From: JAAYCI01 sp964472465
GTDB taxonomy: Bacteria; Bacillota; Clostridia; Oscillospirales; Ruminococcaceae
Assembly: GCA_964472465.1 (NCBI GenBank)
Contig: CAYYLW010000118.1
Coordinates: forward strand, 1-8,720
DNA: 8,720 nt
Direction: 5' to 3'
Part shown: one piece after another, positions 1 to 6,442 of the stretch
Position numbering within the stretch: position 1 is the first letter of the stretch
How the letters are laid out: every line of letters begins with the position of its first letter
The notes under the pieces: generated by a model
What the model was told of the DNA's origin: nothing
The model's database searches: none
The model's input: the letters and a program-made list of their open reading frames with translations, nothing else
Made by a program: the position numbers and the translations under genes

Positions 1-655
1 GGCGCGCTTTTTGGGCAATGTGCTCACCGGGGGGGAGATTACCCGCTGGTTTACAGGTTGCCTGATGGGCGGGGAAGGCCCCGGCTACGACAAACTGGAG
101 GCCGCCGCTTCGGCGGTGCCCCCGGGCAGCGAGGGATTGTTCGCCCTGCCCCACCTGCTGGGCGAGCGCACCCCCTGCCCCAACCCCCTGGCACGCGGCG
201 TGCTGTTCGGCCTTACCAACACCCACACGGCGGGCCACGCCTACCGGGCCTTTTTGGAGGGGGTGGCCTATGCGCTGCGGCAAAGCTACCAGCATAACCA
301 CCTGCCGCTCTCCCGGCTGGTGATAGGCGGTGGCGGCTGCAACTGCCTGCTGTGGCGGCAAATTTTGGCCGATGTGCTGGGCCGGGAGCTATGCTACCTG
401 CCCAAGGCCGATAACGCCCTGGGCACCTCCTTTTTGGCCGGCATGGCCCTGGGTGTGTTCGATAGTTACAGCACCGTGCGCGACGAATGGCTGAAAGAGA
501 CCGAGGTGATTCGGCCAAACCCCGCCACCGCGCGTGTGTATGACCTGGGTTTTGATTTTTATTGCCAACTGAACAACATGATGCACCCCGCCTATGCGGG
601 GCTGGCCAAACTGGAAAGTAGCCTGCGGGAACTGCAAGGGGGAGACAAAGAATGA
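1..655 (+). CDS. FGGY-family carbohydrate kinase, xylulokinase-like, C-terminal part
   Basis: The gene enters from the left edge; the first complete codon is at base 2, so about 217 residues of a usual ~500-residue kinase are visible. What is seen is the C-terminal actin-like ATPase lobe of an FGGY kinase: L-P-H-L-L-G-E-R-T-P followed by A-R-G-V-L-F-G-L-T (about bases 146-217), the G-H-A-Y-R-A-F-L-E-G-V-A helix typical of the second FGGY signature (about 233-268), and the I-G-G-G-G-C-N nucleotide-binding turn with L-W-R-Q-I-L-A-D-V-L after it (about 321-380). Family members phosphorylate a sugar or polyol (xylulose, gluconate, glycerol, ribulose) with ATP in the cytosol. The GERTP/ARG pattern is closest to XylB-type kinases, but the substrate-binding lobe is missing, so the substrate cannot be named. 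The stop overlaps the next start by four bases (ATGA, 652-655), indicating translational coupling and operon membership. Confidence 0.9.
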   Translation, partial: ARFLGNVLTGGEITRWFTGCLMGGEGPGYDKLEAAASAVPPGSEGLFALPHLLGERTPCPNPLARGVLFGLTNTHTAGHAYRAFLEGVAYALRQSYQHNHLPLSRLVIGGGGCNCLLWRQILADVLGRELCYLPKADNALGTSFLAGMALGVFDSYSTVRDEWLKETEVIRPNPATARVYDLGFDFYCQLNNMMHPAYAGLAKLESSLRELQGGDKE

Positions 656-1293
656 AAATTTGTGCGTTTGTAGCCAGCAGTAGCCACAAGGGCAACACCG
701 CCACGGCGGTGCATCGCCTGCTGGCGGCGGCCCAAGCCGCCGGGGCCGAGACCGAAATCCTCTATTTGAACGATTATTTTATCAAGCCCTGCATCGGTTG
801 CCGGGTGTGCGAAAAAACCCACCAATGTGTGCTGAAAGACGACGACGTGCCGAAAATTCACGAGGCCATCCGCGCCGCCGACGCCTATGTGCTGGGCACG
901 CCCACCTACTATGGGGACATCACCGGCCAGTTCAAAATGTTTGTGGACCGGTGTTACCCCTTCATTGACATCAAAAAAGACCCCGTGGCACAAACCCTGT
1001 CGTTTGGCAGCATCATCCCGGTGCGCAAGCCGGGGGTGCTGGTGGCGGTGAGCGGCGGGCACGGGGAGAGCGTGTTCAATAGCCATGTGAAGGTGGCCTT
1101 CCACTGCCTAAACGACATTAACGGCTATCTGTGGCGGGAGCATCTGGTTCCCTTCACCACCTGGACGGCAGTGAAGGACATGGAGGAGACCCTGGCCGAG
1201 TTGGACGCCACCGGAGCAGAACTGGTGGCGCACCTGGTAAGCGGCGAAGGGGAGGACCTACAGCGCACCAAAGACTTGCGGGCGCGCTGCTAA
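652..1293 (+). CDS. Iron-sulfur flavoprotein (Isf-like), NADPH-dependent FMN reductase fold
   Basis: This 213-residue protein has a flavodoxin-like fold. The N-terminal strand V7-A-S-S-S-H-K-G-N-T16 is the FMN phosphate loop, and G82-T-P-T-Y-Y-G-D-I-T-G-Q-F-K is the second flavin-contact segment of NADPH:FMN-reductase/Isf proteins. Between them lie C47, C50, C53 and C59, a compact CX2CX2CX5C pattern that in archaeal and clostridial Isf proteins binds a [4Fe-4S] cluster next to FMN. Such proteins are cytosolic electron carriers or reductases in anaerobes. The start is ATG 652, with AGGGGGAG at 637-644 seven bases upstream, overlapping the kinase stop. At 213 residues it is slightly longer than typical members (about 190), with an extended charged C-terminus. 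In this operon it may supply or accept electrons for a reductive step, but that role is inference. Flavin/Fe-S family assignment is strong; the physiological partner is unknown. Confidence 0.88.
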   Translation: MKICAFVASSSHKGNTATAVHRLLAAAQAAGAETEILYLNDYFIKPCIGCRVCEKTHQCVLKDDDVPKIHEAIRAADAYVLGTPTYYGDITGQFKMFVDRCYPFIDIKKDPVAQTLSFGSIIPVRKPGVLVAVSGGHGESVFNSHVKVAFHCLNDINGYLWREHLVPFTTWTAVKDMEETLAELDATGAELVAHLVSGEGEDLQRTKDLRARC

Positions 1294-1313
1294 ACCTGAA
1301 AGGAGAAACAAAC

Positions 1314-2339
1314 ATGAAAAAAATGGTGATTACCGCCAAAGAGACGGTGGAATACCAGGATTTCCCCCTGCCCCAGTGCGGGCCGGATGAGATTTTGGTG
1401 AAGGTGAAGGCCGTGGGCCTGTGCACCTTTGAGCAGCGCTACTTCACCGGCGGCAAAGAGGACTACCCCTTTAACGGCGGCCACGAGGTGTGCGGCATTG
1501 CCGAGGCCGTGGGCGAAAACGTGGGCAGCGGCGTAAAACCCGGCGACAAGGTCGTGGTGGCCGCCATCACCCGCTGTGGCGAGTGCTACTACTGCCAGCG
1601 CGGCTACGACAACATGTGCCTAAACGGTGGCGACAACGCCGTGCCCGGCCAGTTGTGGGGCCCCGGGGGGCTTTCGGAATACATGGTGGTAAAAGGCTAC
1701 CAGGTGTATAAAATAAACGATTCTGTGGATTTTGCCATCGGCACCCTGGCCGAGCCCCTGGCCTGCGTGCTGCGCAGCGTGGAAAAAGGAAACGTGCGCT
1801 ATGGTGATACCGTGGTCATCACCGGGGCGGGCATCATGGGCCTGCTACATGTGAAGGTGGCCAAGCTCAGCGGCCTCAAGGTAATCATCACCGAGGTGGA
1901 CGAGGCCCGCAAAGCCATGGCGAAAGAGCTGGGGGCCGATTTGGTGGTGGACCCCACCAAAGAGAGCCTGAAAGACGCCGTGAAAGCCTGCACCGGGGGC
2001 ATCGGGGTGGAGGCCGTGTTCTACACCGCCGGGGGGGCCAAGGCCGCCAGCGAGGGCATCAGCGTGCTGGCAAAAGGCGGCACCATTGTGTTCTACGGCG
2101 CCATCTACCCCAAAGGGGAAATGCCCATCGATCCAAACCTCATCCACTACGATGAAATCAACCTCACGGGCCTTGTGTCCACCACCCGGGCTTCCTTCCA
2201 AGAATCGGCCCGGATGATGAGCGAGGGCCTCATCGACCTGCGCCCCTTCGTAAGCGAAGTACTGCCCTTTTCCGAAGGGAAAAAGGCCTTTGAGCGCGCC
2301 GTTTCCCCCGATACTTACCGCGTGATTGTAGAGTTATAA
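1314..2339 (+). CDS. Zinc-dependent medium-chain dehydrogenase A (sorbitol/threonine dehydrogenase-like)
   Basis: A 341-residue MDR-superfamily alcohol/polyol dehydrogenase. The start is ATG 1314 (M-K-K-M-V-I), preceded by AAAGGAGA at about 1299-1306; longer in-frame readings upstream run inside the preceding gene and are rejected. Predicted catalytic zinc ligands are C37, H57 and E58 (G-G-H-E-V), with E147 in A-E-P-L-A; the structural zinc site is C88, C91, C94 and C102. The Rossmann fold is G171-A-G-I-M-G176, and the second strand ends in T-E194, an acidic residue that in this superfamily usually goes with NAD rather than NADP. The usual C-G-S/T-D sequence at the catalytic cysteine reads C37-T-F-E, so the Ser/Thr position of the proton relay holds Phe. 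It closely resembles dehydrogenase C downstream and much less the canonical dehydrogenase B between them. It probably oxidises a secondary alcohol of a sugar or polyol; the substrate is unknown. Confidence 0.9.
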   Translation: MKKMVITAKETVEYQDFPLPQCGPDEILVKVKAVGLCTFEQRYFTGGKEDYPFNGGHEVCGIAEAVGENVGSGVKPGDKVVVAAITRCGECYYCQRGYDNMCLNGGDNAVPGQLWGPGGLSEYMVVKGYQVYKINDSVDFAIGTLAEPLACVLRSVEKGNVRYGDTVVITGAGIMGLLHVKVAKLSGLKVIITEVDEARKAMAKELGADLVVDPTKESLKDAVKACTGGIGVEAVFYTAGGAKAASEGISVLAKGGTIVFYGAIYPKGEMPIDPNLIHYDEINLTGLVSTTRASFQESARMMSEGLIDLRPFVSEVLPFSEGKKAFERAVSPDTYRVIVEL

Positions 2340-2343
2340 CCCT

Positions 2344-2377
2344 GTGGCTTCCCTTGCTTTTTGGCAAGGGGGGCCAC
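2344..2377 (+). other. Intercistronic 14-bp RNA hairpin between dehydrogenases A and B
   Basis: In the 73-nt gap, 2344-2357 pairs with 2364-2377 across a six-base loop (TTTTTG). In RNA all 14 pairs form, two of them G-U (2349-2350 with 2371-2372). No T-run follows the 3' arm, so it does not look like an intrinsic terminator. It sits in the only long gap of an otherwise compact operon and ends about 20 nt before the ribosome site of dehydrogenase B. A role as an mRNA stabiliser or processing element that sets different protein levels on either side is plausible but unproven. Confidence 0.7.
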
Positions 2378-2397
2378 TGGCCTATGAAAAGACAAAT

Positions 2398-2405
2398 CAG
2401 GGAGG
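2398..2405 (+). promoter_or_regulatory. Ribosome binding site fixing the start of dehydrogenase B
   Basis: CAGGGAGG lies seven bases before ATG 2413. An in-frame ATG at 2407 is only one base from this motif, and the GTG at 2344 has no such motif and would put the hairpin inside the gene. ATG 2413 (M-K-A-L-L-R-H) is therefore preferred; it also matches the usual N-terminus of the family. Confidence 0.75.
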
Positions 2406-2412
2406 CATGTTT

Positions 2413-3408
2413 ATGAAAGCCCTACTCCGCCACAGCGATACCCCGAAGGACTTTTCCTTGGGCGAAGCCCCAAACCCTGCCATCCAGCCCGGTTTTGTGA
2501 AGCTGAAAGTGGCCTACGCCGGCATCTGCGGCAGCGATCTGCACATCTACCTGGGGCAAGACCCCGGCCTGCCCCAGCCGGTGCACGGCCATGAGTTTTC
2601 GGCCACCATCGCCGAGATAGGCGAGGGTGTGGAAGGCTTTACCGTGGGGCAGAAAGTGACCACCGAGCATACCTTTTCGGTGTGCGGGCTGTGCGAAAAT
2701 TGCCGCGCGGGGCGCTACCAGCTCTGCACCCAGCGCCACTCCATCGGCTTCGATATCCCCGGGGCCTTTGCCGAATACCTGCTGGTAGACCCACGCTACA
2801 TCCATCCCCTGCCCAGCGGCGTGGGCCTACAACAAGGCGCCCTCACCGAGCCTTTGGCCTGCATCGTGCACGGCGTGGAACTGGTGGATACAAAACCCGC
2901 CATGCCCGTGCTGGTGGTGGGCCCCGGCCCCATGGGCCTGCTGGCGGGCTTGGTGCTTAAAGCCTACGGCTGCCAGGTGGACATCTGCGGCGCCCCCGCC
3001 GACGCCCAGCGCCTAGACATTGCCCAAAAAGCCGGGCTGCGGGTGGTGGAAGCCCCCCAGAGCAGCAGCTACCCGCTGGTGGCCGAATGCTCCGGCAGCG
3101 CGGGGGGGATCTCGGTGGCCATAGGCGCCCTGCAAAAGGGGGGCACCCTCTTGCAGGTGGGAATCACCGCCGGGGCCGCCAGCCTGCCCTATGACCAAGT
3201 TGTCTACAAAGAATTGCGCATCCAGGGCACCTTCTGCCATGTTTGGAAGGATTGGCGGCAGGCCCTGCGCTTGCAAGAGGCCGGGCTTTTAGACCTCTCC
3301 CCCGTCATCACCAGCGTGGTGCCGCTGGAGGGCTGGAAAGACGCCTTTGAAGCGCTGGTAAACAAAGAGGGAATGAAAACATTGCTGGCCGTGGCCGGGG
3401 AGGAATAG
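2413..3408 (+). CDS. Zinc-dependent medium-chain dehydrogenase B (canonical L-iditol/threonine dehydrogenase type)
   Basis: A 331-residue zinc MDR, slightly shorter than the usual 340-350. The catalytic motif is canonical: G37-I-C39-G-S41-D-L-H, with H60-E61 as further zinc ligands and E146 in T-E-P-L-A. Structural zinc cysteines are C91, C94, C97 and C105. The dinucleotide fold is G170-P-G-P-M-G175; the second strand ends in C-G193-A-P with no acidic residue, so NADP use is possible, although many sorbitol/threonine-type relatives with a similar turn use NAD. The expected reaction is reversible oxidation of a sugar or polyol secondary alcohol in the cytosol. It sits between the two unusual relatives A and C and ends three bases before C, so it is surely co-translated with C. 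Low similarity to its neighbours suggests a different substrate or a different step, not a recent duplicate. The substrate is unknown. Confidence 0.9.
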   Translation: MKALLRHSDTPKDFSLGEAPNPAIQPGFVKLKVAYAGICGSDLHIYLGQDPGLPQPVHGHEFSATIAEIGEGVEGFTVGQKVTTEHTFSVCGLCENCRAGRYQLCTQRHSIGFDIPGAFAEYLLVDPRYIHPLPSGVGLQQGALTEPLACIVHGVELVDTKPAMPVLVVGPGPMGLLAGLVLKAYGCQVDICGAPADAQRLDIAQKAGLRVVEAPQSSSYPLVAECSGSAGGISVAIGALQKGGTLLQVGITAGAASLPYDQVVYKELRIQGTFCHVWKDWRQALRLQEAGLLDLSPVITSVVPLEGWKDAFEALVNKEGMKTLLAVAGEE

Positions 3409-3411
3409 AGG

Positions 3412-4443
3412 ATGCAGGCGAGACAAATTTACTTCGATGACGTGGGGAAAGCCCGGCTGGTGGTGGCCGAACTGCCCGCGCTGCAAGACAGCCAGGTGCT
3501 GGTGAAAATCGAGGCCGTGGGCCTGTGCACCTGGGAACGCTATATCTACGAGGGCACCGAGGAGATGCCCTTCCCCTTTGTGGGCGGGCACGAGATTGCC
3601 GCACGGGTGGTGGCCAAAGGCCCCGCCGCCGGGGAGGATATCCAGGTGGGGATGCCCTGCGCCGTGGCCAAATGGAAACGCTGCAACCGCTGCGAGGACT
3701 GCCGCCGTGGCTTCGACAACCAGTGCAGCGCAAACTTTGCCCCTTCGGCGGGCGCGTATTCCGGCCCGGGCGGCTTTTCGGACTATCTCATCTGCGAAAA
3801 CTATGAGATTTTCCCCTACCCCGCCGAGGCCCCCATCGAATATGCCGCCCTGGGCGAGCCTGTGGCCTGTGTTACCCGCGCGGTAAACCGGCTGAACGTG
3901 GTGGCCGGGGACGCCGTGGCCGTGCTGGGCGCGGGGCTGATGGGCCTTCTGTTTTTAAAGCTGCTGAAATTGCGCGGCTGTAAGGTGCTGGTGGCACAGC
4001 GCAGCGAGGGCCGCCGCGCCCTGGCCGCCCAAATGGGGGCCGATTGGACCGCCGCGCCCGAGGACTGGGTGGAACAGGCCCTGGCCGTCACCGGTGGGGC
4101 CGGGGTGGCCGCTGCGGTGTACACCGCGGGGGGCGCCGCAGGCATCAACCAATGCCTGGCCGCCACCCGCAATGGCGGCGTGGTGATGCAATACGCCCCC
4201 ACCCACGAGGAAAAACCGGCCATTGACCTGGACCTTGTGCATTTTAAAGAGTTGGTGCTCACCGGGGCCTTGCGCCACGATAAAGAGAGCTTCCGCCAGG
4301 CGGTGCGCCTGCTGGGCAGCGGCCAGGTGGATTTTTCCGACCTCTCGCTGGCCTTTGGTCGCTTTGAAAATTTGGAAGACGAGATGCAGCGCGCAAACCA
4401 AGACCGCGACATCCACCGCATTTTGCTGCGCTGGGAAAGTTAA
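3412..4443 (+). CDS. Zinc-dependent medium-chain dehydrogenase C (paralogue of A)
   Basis: A 343-residue MDR dehydrogenase starting at ATG 3412, with GGGGAGG (3397-3403) inside the end of the preceding gene. Zinc ligands are C39, H60 and E61 (G-G-H-E-I), with E149 in G-E-P-V-A; structural cysteines are C91, C94, C97 and C105. As in A, the catalytic cysteine is followed by T-W-E rather than G-S-D. A and C also share the G-P-G-G-x-S-x-Y segment, the A-V-x-Y-T-A-G-G-A turn and the C-terminal L-x-H-x-x-E/x-L-x-L-T-G block, so they are paralogues. The Rossmann loop is G173-A-G-L-M-G178, but the second strand ends in A-Q196-R197-S, without the acidic residue seen in A; this favours NADP. The pair could thus act on one substrate with different cofactors or in sequential steps. 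Both ideas are inference; the fold assignment is secure. Confidence 0.88.
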   Translation: MQARQIYFDDVGKARLVVAELPALQDSQVLVKIEAVGLCTWERYIYEGTEEMPFPFVGGHEIAARVVAKGPAAGEDIQVGMPCAVAKWKRCNRCEDCRRGFDNQCSANFAPSAGAYSGPGGFSDYLICENYEIFPYPAEAPIEYAALGEPVACVTRAVNRLNVVAGDAVAVLGAGLMGLLFLKLLKLRGCKVLVAQRSEGRRALAAQMGADWTAAPEDWVEQALAVTGGAGVAAAVYTAGGAAGINQCLAATRNGGVVMQYAPTHEEKPAIDLDLVHFKELVLTGALRHDKESFRQAVRLLGSGQVDFSDLSLAFGRFENLEDEMQRANQDRDIHRILLRWES

Positions 4444-4459
4444 AACCCTGTAACCTATT

Positions 4460-4467
4460 GGGAGGTG
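4460..4467 (+). promoter_or_regulatory. Ribosome binding site fixing a TTG start for the Mch-like gene
   Basis: GGGAGGTG in the 29-nt gap lies at proper distance (GGAGG core 4461-4465, seven bases) before TTG 4473. An upstream in-frame TTG at 4458 overlaps the motif itself and cannot use it. The resulting N-terminus M-A-Y-S-L-N-E matches the start of archaeal Mch proteins (short leader, then L-N-E/x-A helix). Confidence 0.75.
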
Positions 4468-4472
4468 AACCT

Positions 4473-5447
4473 TTGGCCTATTCACTGAACGAGCGAGCCA
4501 TGCAGATCATCCGGCGGGACGTACTGCCCCACATGGACGCGCTGGGTTGCCGGATGGTCACCCTAAAAAACGGCGCCACCGTGCTGGATATGGGGCTGGA
4601 AGCCAAAGGCGGCTGGATGGCCGCCAAAGCCTTTACCGAAACGGGCATGGGTGGCCTGGGCGAGCTGCGCTACCGCAGCATGCCCATTGGCCGCCACCGC
4701 CTGCCGGTGGCCTCGATTTGGGTAGACCGCCCCGCCTTGGCGGAACTGGGCGCGCACGATGCCTTTTTGTATGTGCAGCACCACGGGATGAACCGGGCGG
4801 TCAGCGGGCCCATCCGCACCATCCAGGCCGCCGATAGCTTCGCGCAGGCCGTGCCCTACCGCGACCCAAACCCCGAGGTGGCGGTGTGCCATATCCAAAT
4901 GGATACCCCGCCGGACGAAGACCTGCTGGAAGCAATAGCCGCCGTGGCAAAACTGCCCCCCCGGCGTATTTGGCTGTTGGTGGCCAAAACCGGTTGCCTT
5001 ACCGGGGCGGCGCAGGTGTGTGCGCGCAATGTGGAGCAAAGCCTGCCCAGCCTGCTGGACCAGGGCTTCCCCATCGATACGGTGGTGCAGGCCTGCGGCA
5101 GCGCCCCCATTCCCGCCGTGGTAGACGACGAACTGTTGGCCTATGGCCGGGTGAACGACGGGCTGATTTATGGGCAGGAAACCTGTTTGTATGTGGACTG
5201 TGAGGACGCCGAGATTGAGCGGCTGTACAGCATCCTTCCGTTTTCCAAAAACCAGGATGTATACGGCCAGCCCTTTGAAGAGCTGTTTGCCCGCTGCGGC
5301 CATGTGTGGCGGAACGTCCCGCGCGAATGGGACGCCCCCTGCAAGGTGAATTTCTTCAATTTGAGAACCGGGCGACATTTCAGCATTGGGCAATTGCACG
5401 AAGGCGTGCTAGAGCGCGCGTTTTTGGGAAACAATGGAGGGCATTGA
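4473..5447 (+). CDS. Methenyl-tetrahydromethanopterin cyclohydrolase homologue (Mch-like), full length
   Basis: A 324-residue protein that I recognise as Mch family (EC 3.5.4.27 in archaea: hydrolysis of 5,10-methenyl-H4MPT to the 5-formyl form). It is collinear with archaeal Mch over the whole length (about 315-325 residues). Landmarks are L31-K-N-G-A-T-V-L-D, G46-G-W, the F54-T-E-T-G-M-G-G-L-G-E block, P71-I-G with L77-P and V84-D-R-P, S111-G-P, then A171-K-T-G-C-L-T-G and R185-N-V-E188. The C-terminal part has S-A-P-I-P-A-V-V-D-D, the N-D-G-L-I-Y-G-Q-E-T segment and D-V-Y-G-Q-P-F. From memory of the Archaeoglobus structure, an R-x-x-E pair at this place lies in the active site, and both residues are kept here. 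No other methanopterin or C1 gene is in view, so the native substrate may be a different cyclic amidinium, lactone or pterin-like compound. Start is TTG. It is followed after one base by a second Mch-like gene. Confidence 0.85.
   Translation: MAYSLNERAMQIIRRDVLPHMDALGCRMVTLKNGATVLDMGLEAKGGWMAAKAFTETGMGGLGELRYRSMPIGRHRLPVASIWVDRPALAELGAHDAFLYVQHHGMNRAVSGPIRTIQAADSFAQAVPYRDPNPEVAVCHIQMDTPPDEDLLEAIAAVAKLPPRRIWLLVAKTGCLTGAAQVCARNVEQSLPSLLDQGFPIDTVVQACGSAPIPAVVDDELLAYGRVNDGLIYGQETCLYVDCEDAEIERLYSILPFSKNQDVYGQPFEELFARCGHVWRNVPREWDAPCKVNFFNLRTGRHFSIGQLHEGVLERAFLGNNGGH
5436..5441 (+). promoter_or_regulatory. Ribosome binding site fixing the start of the short Mch-like gene
   Basis: GGAGGG within the last codons of the preceding gene is seven bases before ATG 5449. 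The in-frame ATG at 5434 overlaps this motif and has no ribosome site of its own, so the protein is taken to begin M-D-Y-R-L-F, one base after the upstream TGA. Confidence 0.7.
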
Positions 5448-5448
5448 T

Positions 5449-6159
5449 ATGGACTACCGTTTGTTTGCGCAAAGAATGTTTGAGAAAATTGTACAGGAAG
5501 CCCCCGCCAACCATTGCAGCGTGCTCATCCACGCAAATGGCGTGCTGGTGGACGCCGGGCAGCAGTATCCCGGCGGCTGGATGGTGACCAAGATGGCCCT
5601 GGAAGGCCTGCTGGGCGGGCGGGGCCAGGTGGGTTTTGCCCACCAGCCGGCCAGCGGTATACAGTGGCCCGCGCTGGAGGTGTTTTTCGACGACCCCCTG
5701 GGTATGGCCGCCGCCTTTCAGCCAGACGCACAGGGCGTCTTTGGGGTAAACGCCGGGCCGGGCTATGCGCTGGGTGTATACGTGGGCGAGGAGGCCCCCT
5801 GCCAAAAAGCCAAGGGCAACCTGCTGGCCGCTTCCCCTGCCAGCCTCTTTTCCTCTATTATAGAGACGGTCTCCCTGGCCGCGCAGGCGGTAGAAGCCTT
5901 AAAGGCCCAGGGCGTGCAGGACATCCAATGGGGCTGGTACAGTTGCCCCCTGGCCCCTTTTTGGAACGATGTGGCATTACGCACACAGCAGCGCCAAGAA
6001 CTGGCCGCCACTGAAGCCAGCGTGAATTTGTGGCTACGCGGGGAGGAGCATGCCCTGCGCGCCGCCGCTGCCACCTTCACCGCGGCCCCCCTCTGCCTGC
6101 ACGAACTGGCCACAGCTTGCACCTACCAAAATGCCCAGGCCGAAGGCCAACAGGGCTAA
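5449..6159 (+). CDS. Short divergent Mch-like protein, probable partner or pseudoenzyme
   Basis: A 236-residue protein without a well-known name, but by eye a divergent relative of the gene just upstream. Shared landmarks in the same order are N30-G-V-L-V-D35 (cf. N-G-A-T-V-L-D), P41-G-G-W-M-V-T-K (cf. K-G-G-W-M-A-A-K), G53-L-L-G-G-R-G-Q-V (cf. M-G-G-L-G-E-L), the F-F-D-D-P strand near 79-83 (cf. W-V-D-R-P), A-Q-G near 153-155, and a Y-S-C-P-L-A-P-F-W-N-D segment (cf. G-S-A-P-I-P-A-V-V-D-D). It lacks about 40-45 residues in the middle and the whole C-terminal ~60-residue arm. In my alignment the R-x-x-E pair of Mch becomes S142 and A145, so catalysis by the Mch mechanism is unlikely. It may form a heteromer with, or regulate, the upstream enzyme, since Mch is normally an oligomer. 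No signal peptide or membrane segment is seen. It is the last gene of the operon. Confidence 0.7.
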   Translation: MDYRLFAQRMFEKIVQEAPANHCSVLIHANGVLVDAGQQYPGGWMVTKMALEGLLGGRGQVGFAHQPASGIQWPALEVFFDDPLGMAAAFQPDAQGVFGVNAGPGYALGVYVGEEAPCQKAKGNLLAASPASLFSSIIETVSLAAQAVEALKAQGVQDIQWGWYSCPLAPFWNDVALRTQQRQELAATEASVNLWLRGEEHALRAAAATFTAAPLCLHELATACTYQNAQAEGQQG

Positions 6160-6403
6160 GCATATCACGCCCAAATTCTCTCACTATTTCAGCCTTTTGT
6201 AACACAGTTCTCGCAGCACAAGGCACACCATGGCGGCGCGCCCAAACGGTGCCGTCTCCTTCTCTATATTTCTACAGCCTATACAACCTTTCTCCTGCTA
6301 TTTTAGTCATTATTTCAAATATCCCGCCACCTTCTCCTGCATTTTTTTCGCTTTAAGGGCACTTCGATGGCATAAAGAACAATTTTTGTCTAAATTCTCA
6401 ACT

Positions 6404-6442
6404 AATTTGCATCATTACTAACAAAAAATTAGCTTGCAAATT
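6404..6442 (+). repeat. Inverted repeat AATTTGCA / TGCAAATT overlapping the -35 element
   Basis: AATTTGCA (6404-6411) is repeated in inverted form as TGCAAATT (6435-6442), with starts 31 bases apart (about three helical turns). A second nested dyad, CTAATT (6402-6407) / AATTAG (6427-6432), lies within it. The right arm covers the TTGCAA -35 box. Such a layout could bind a dimeric or paired regulator, but AT-rich sequence makes chance dyads common. Confidence 0.4.

Noticed and set aside
213..704. Long minus-strand open frame opposite the kinase gene, and similar ones opposite most genes
   Set aside because: High GC content produces long antisense and shifted frames. These have low-complexity, Arg/Pro/Gly/His-rich translations, no family motifs and no ribosome sites, and lie opposite genes with clear motifs.
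1131..1313. N-terminal extension of dehydrogenase A into the preceding gene
   Set aside because: The extension is a frame-shifted reading of the flavoprotein's 3' end with no family similarity. ATG 1314 has a good ribosome site and gives the standard N-terminus.
2338..4455. Shared AACCCTGT just after the stops of dehydrogenases A and C, as a trace of tandem duplication
   Set aside because: Only about eight bases match and the flanks differ; this is too short to separate from chance, although A and C are paralogues by protein sequence.
6219..6253. GGCAC...GTGCC stem with an internal GGCGCGCC as a terminator for the upstream operon
   Set aside because: Only five base pairs around a loop of more than 20 bases and no T-run follows, so it is not a convincing terminator.
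6030..6421. Possible small proteins in the gap after the short Mch-like gene
   Set aside because: Frames spanning 6030-6356 and 6230-6421 start without ribosome sites, cross into the preceding gene or the AT-rich gap, and show no recognisable motif.
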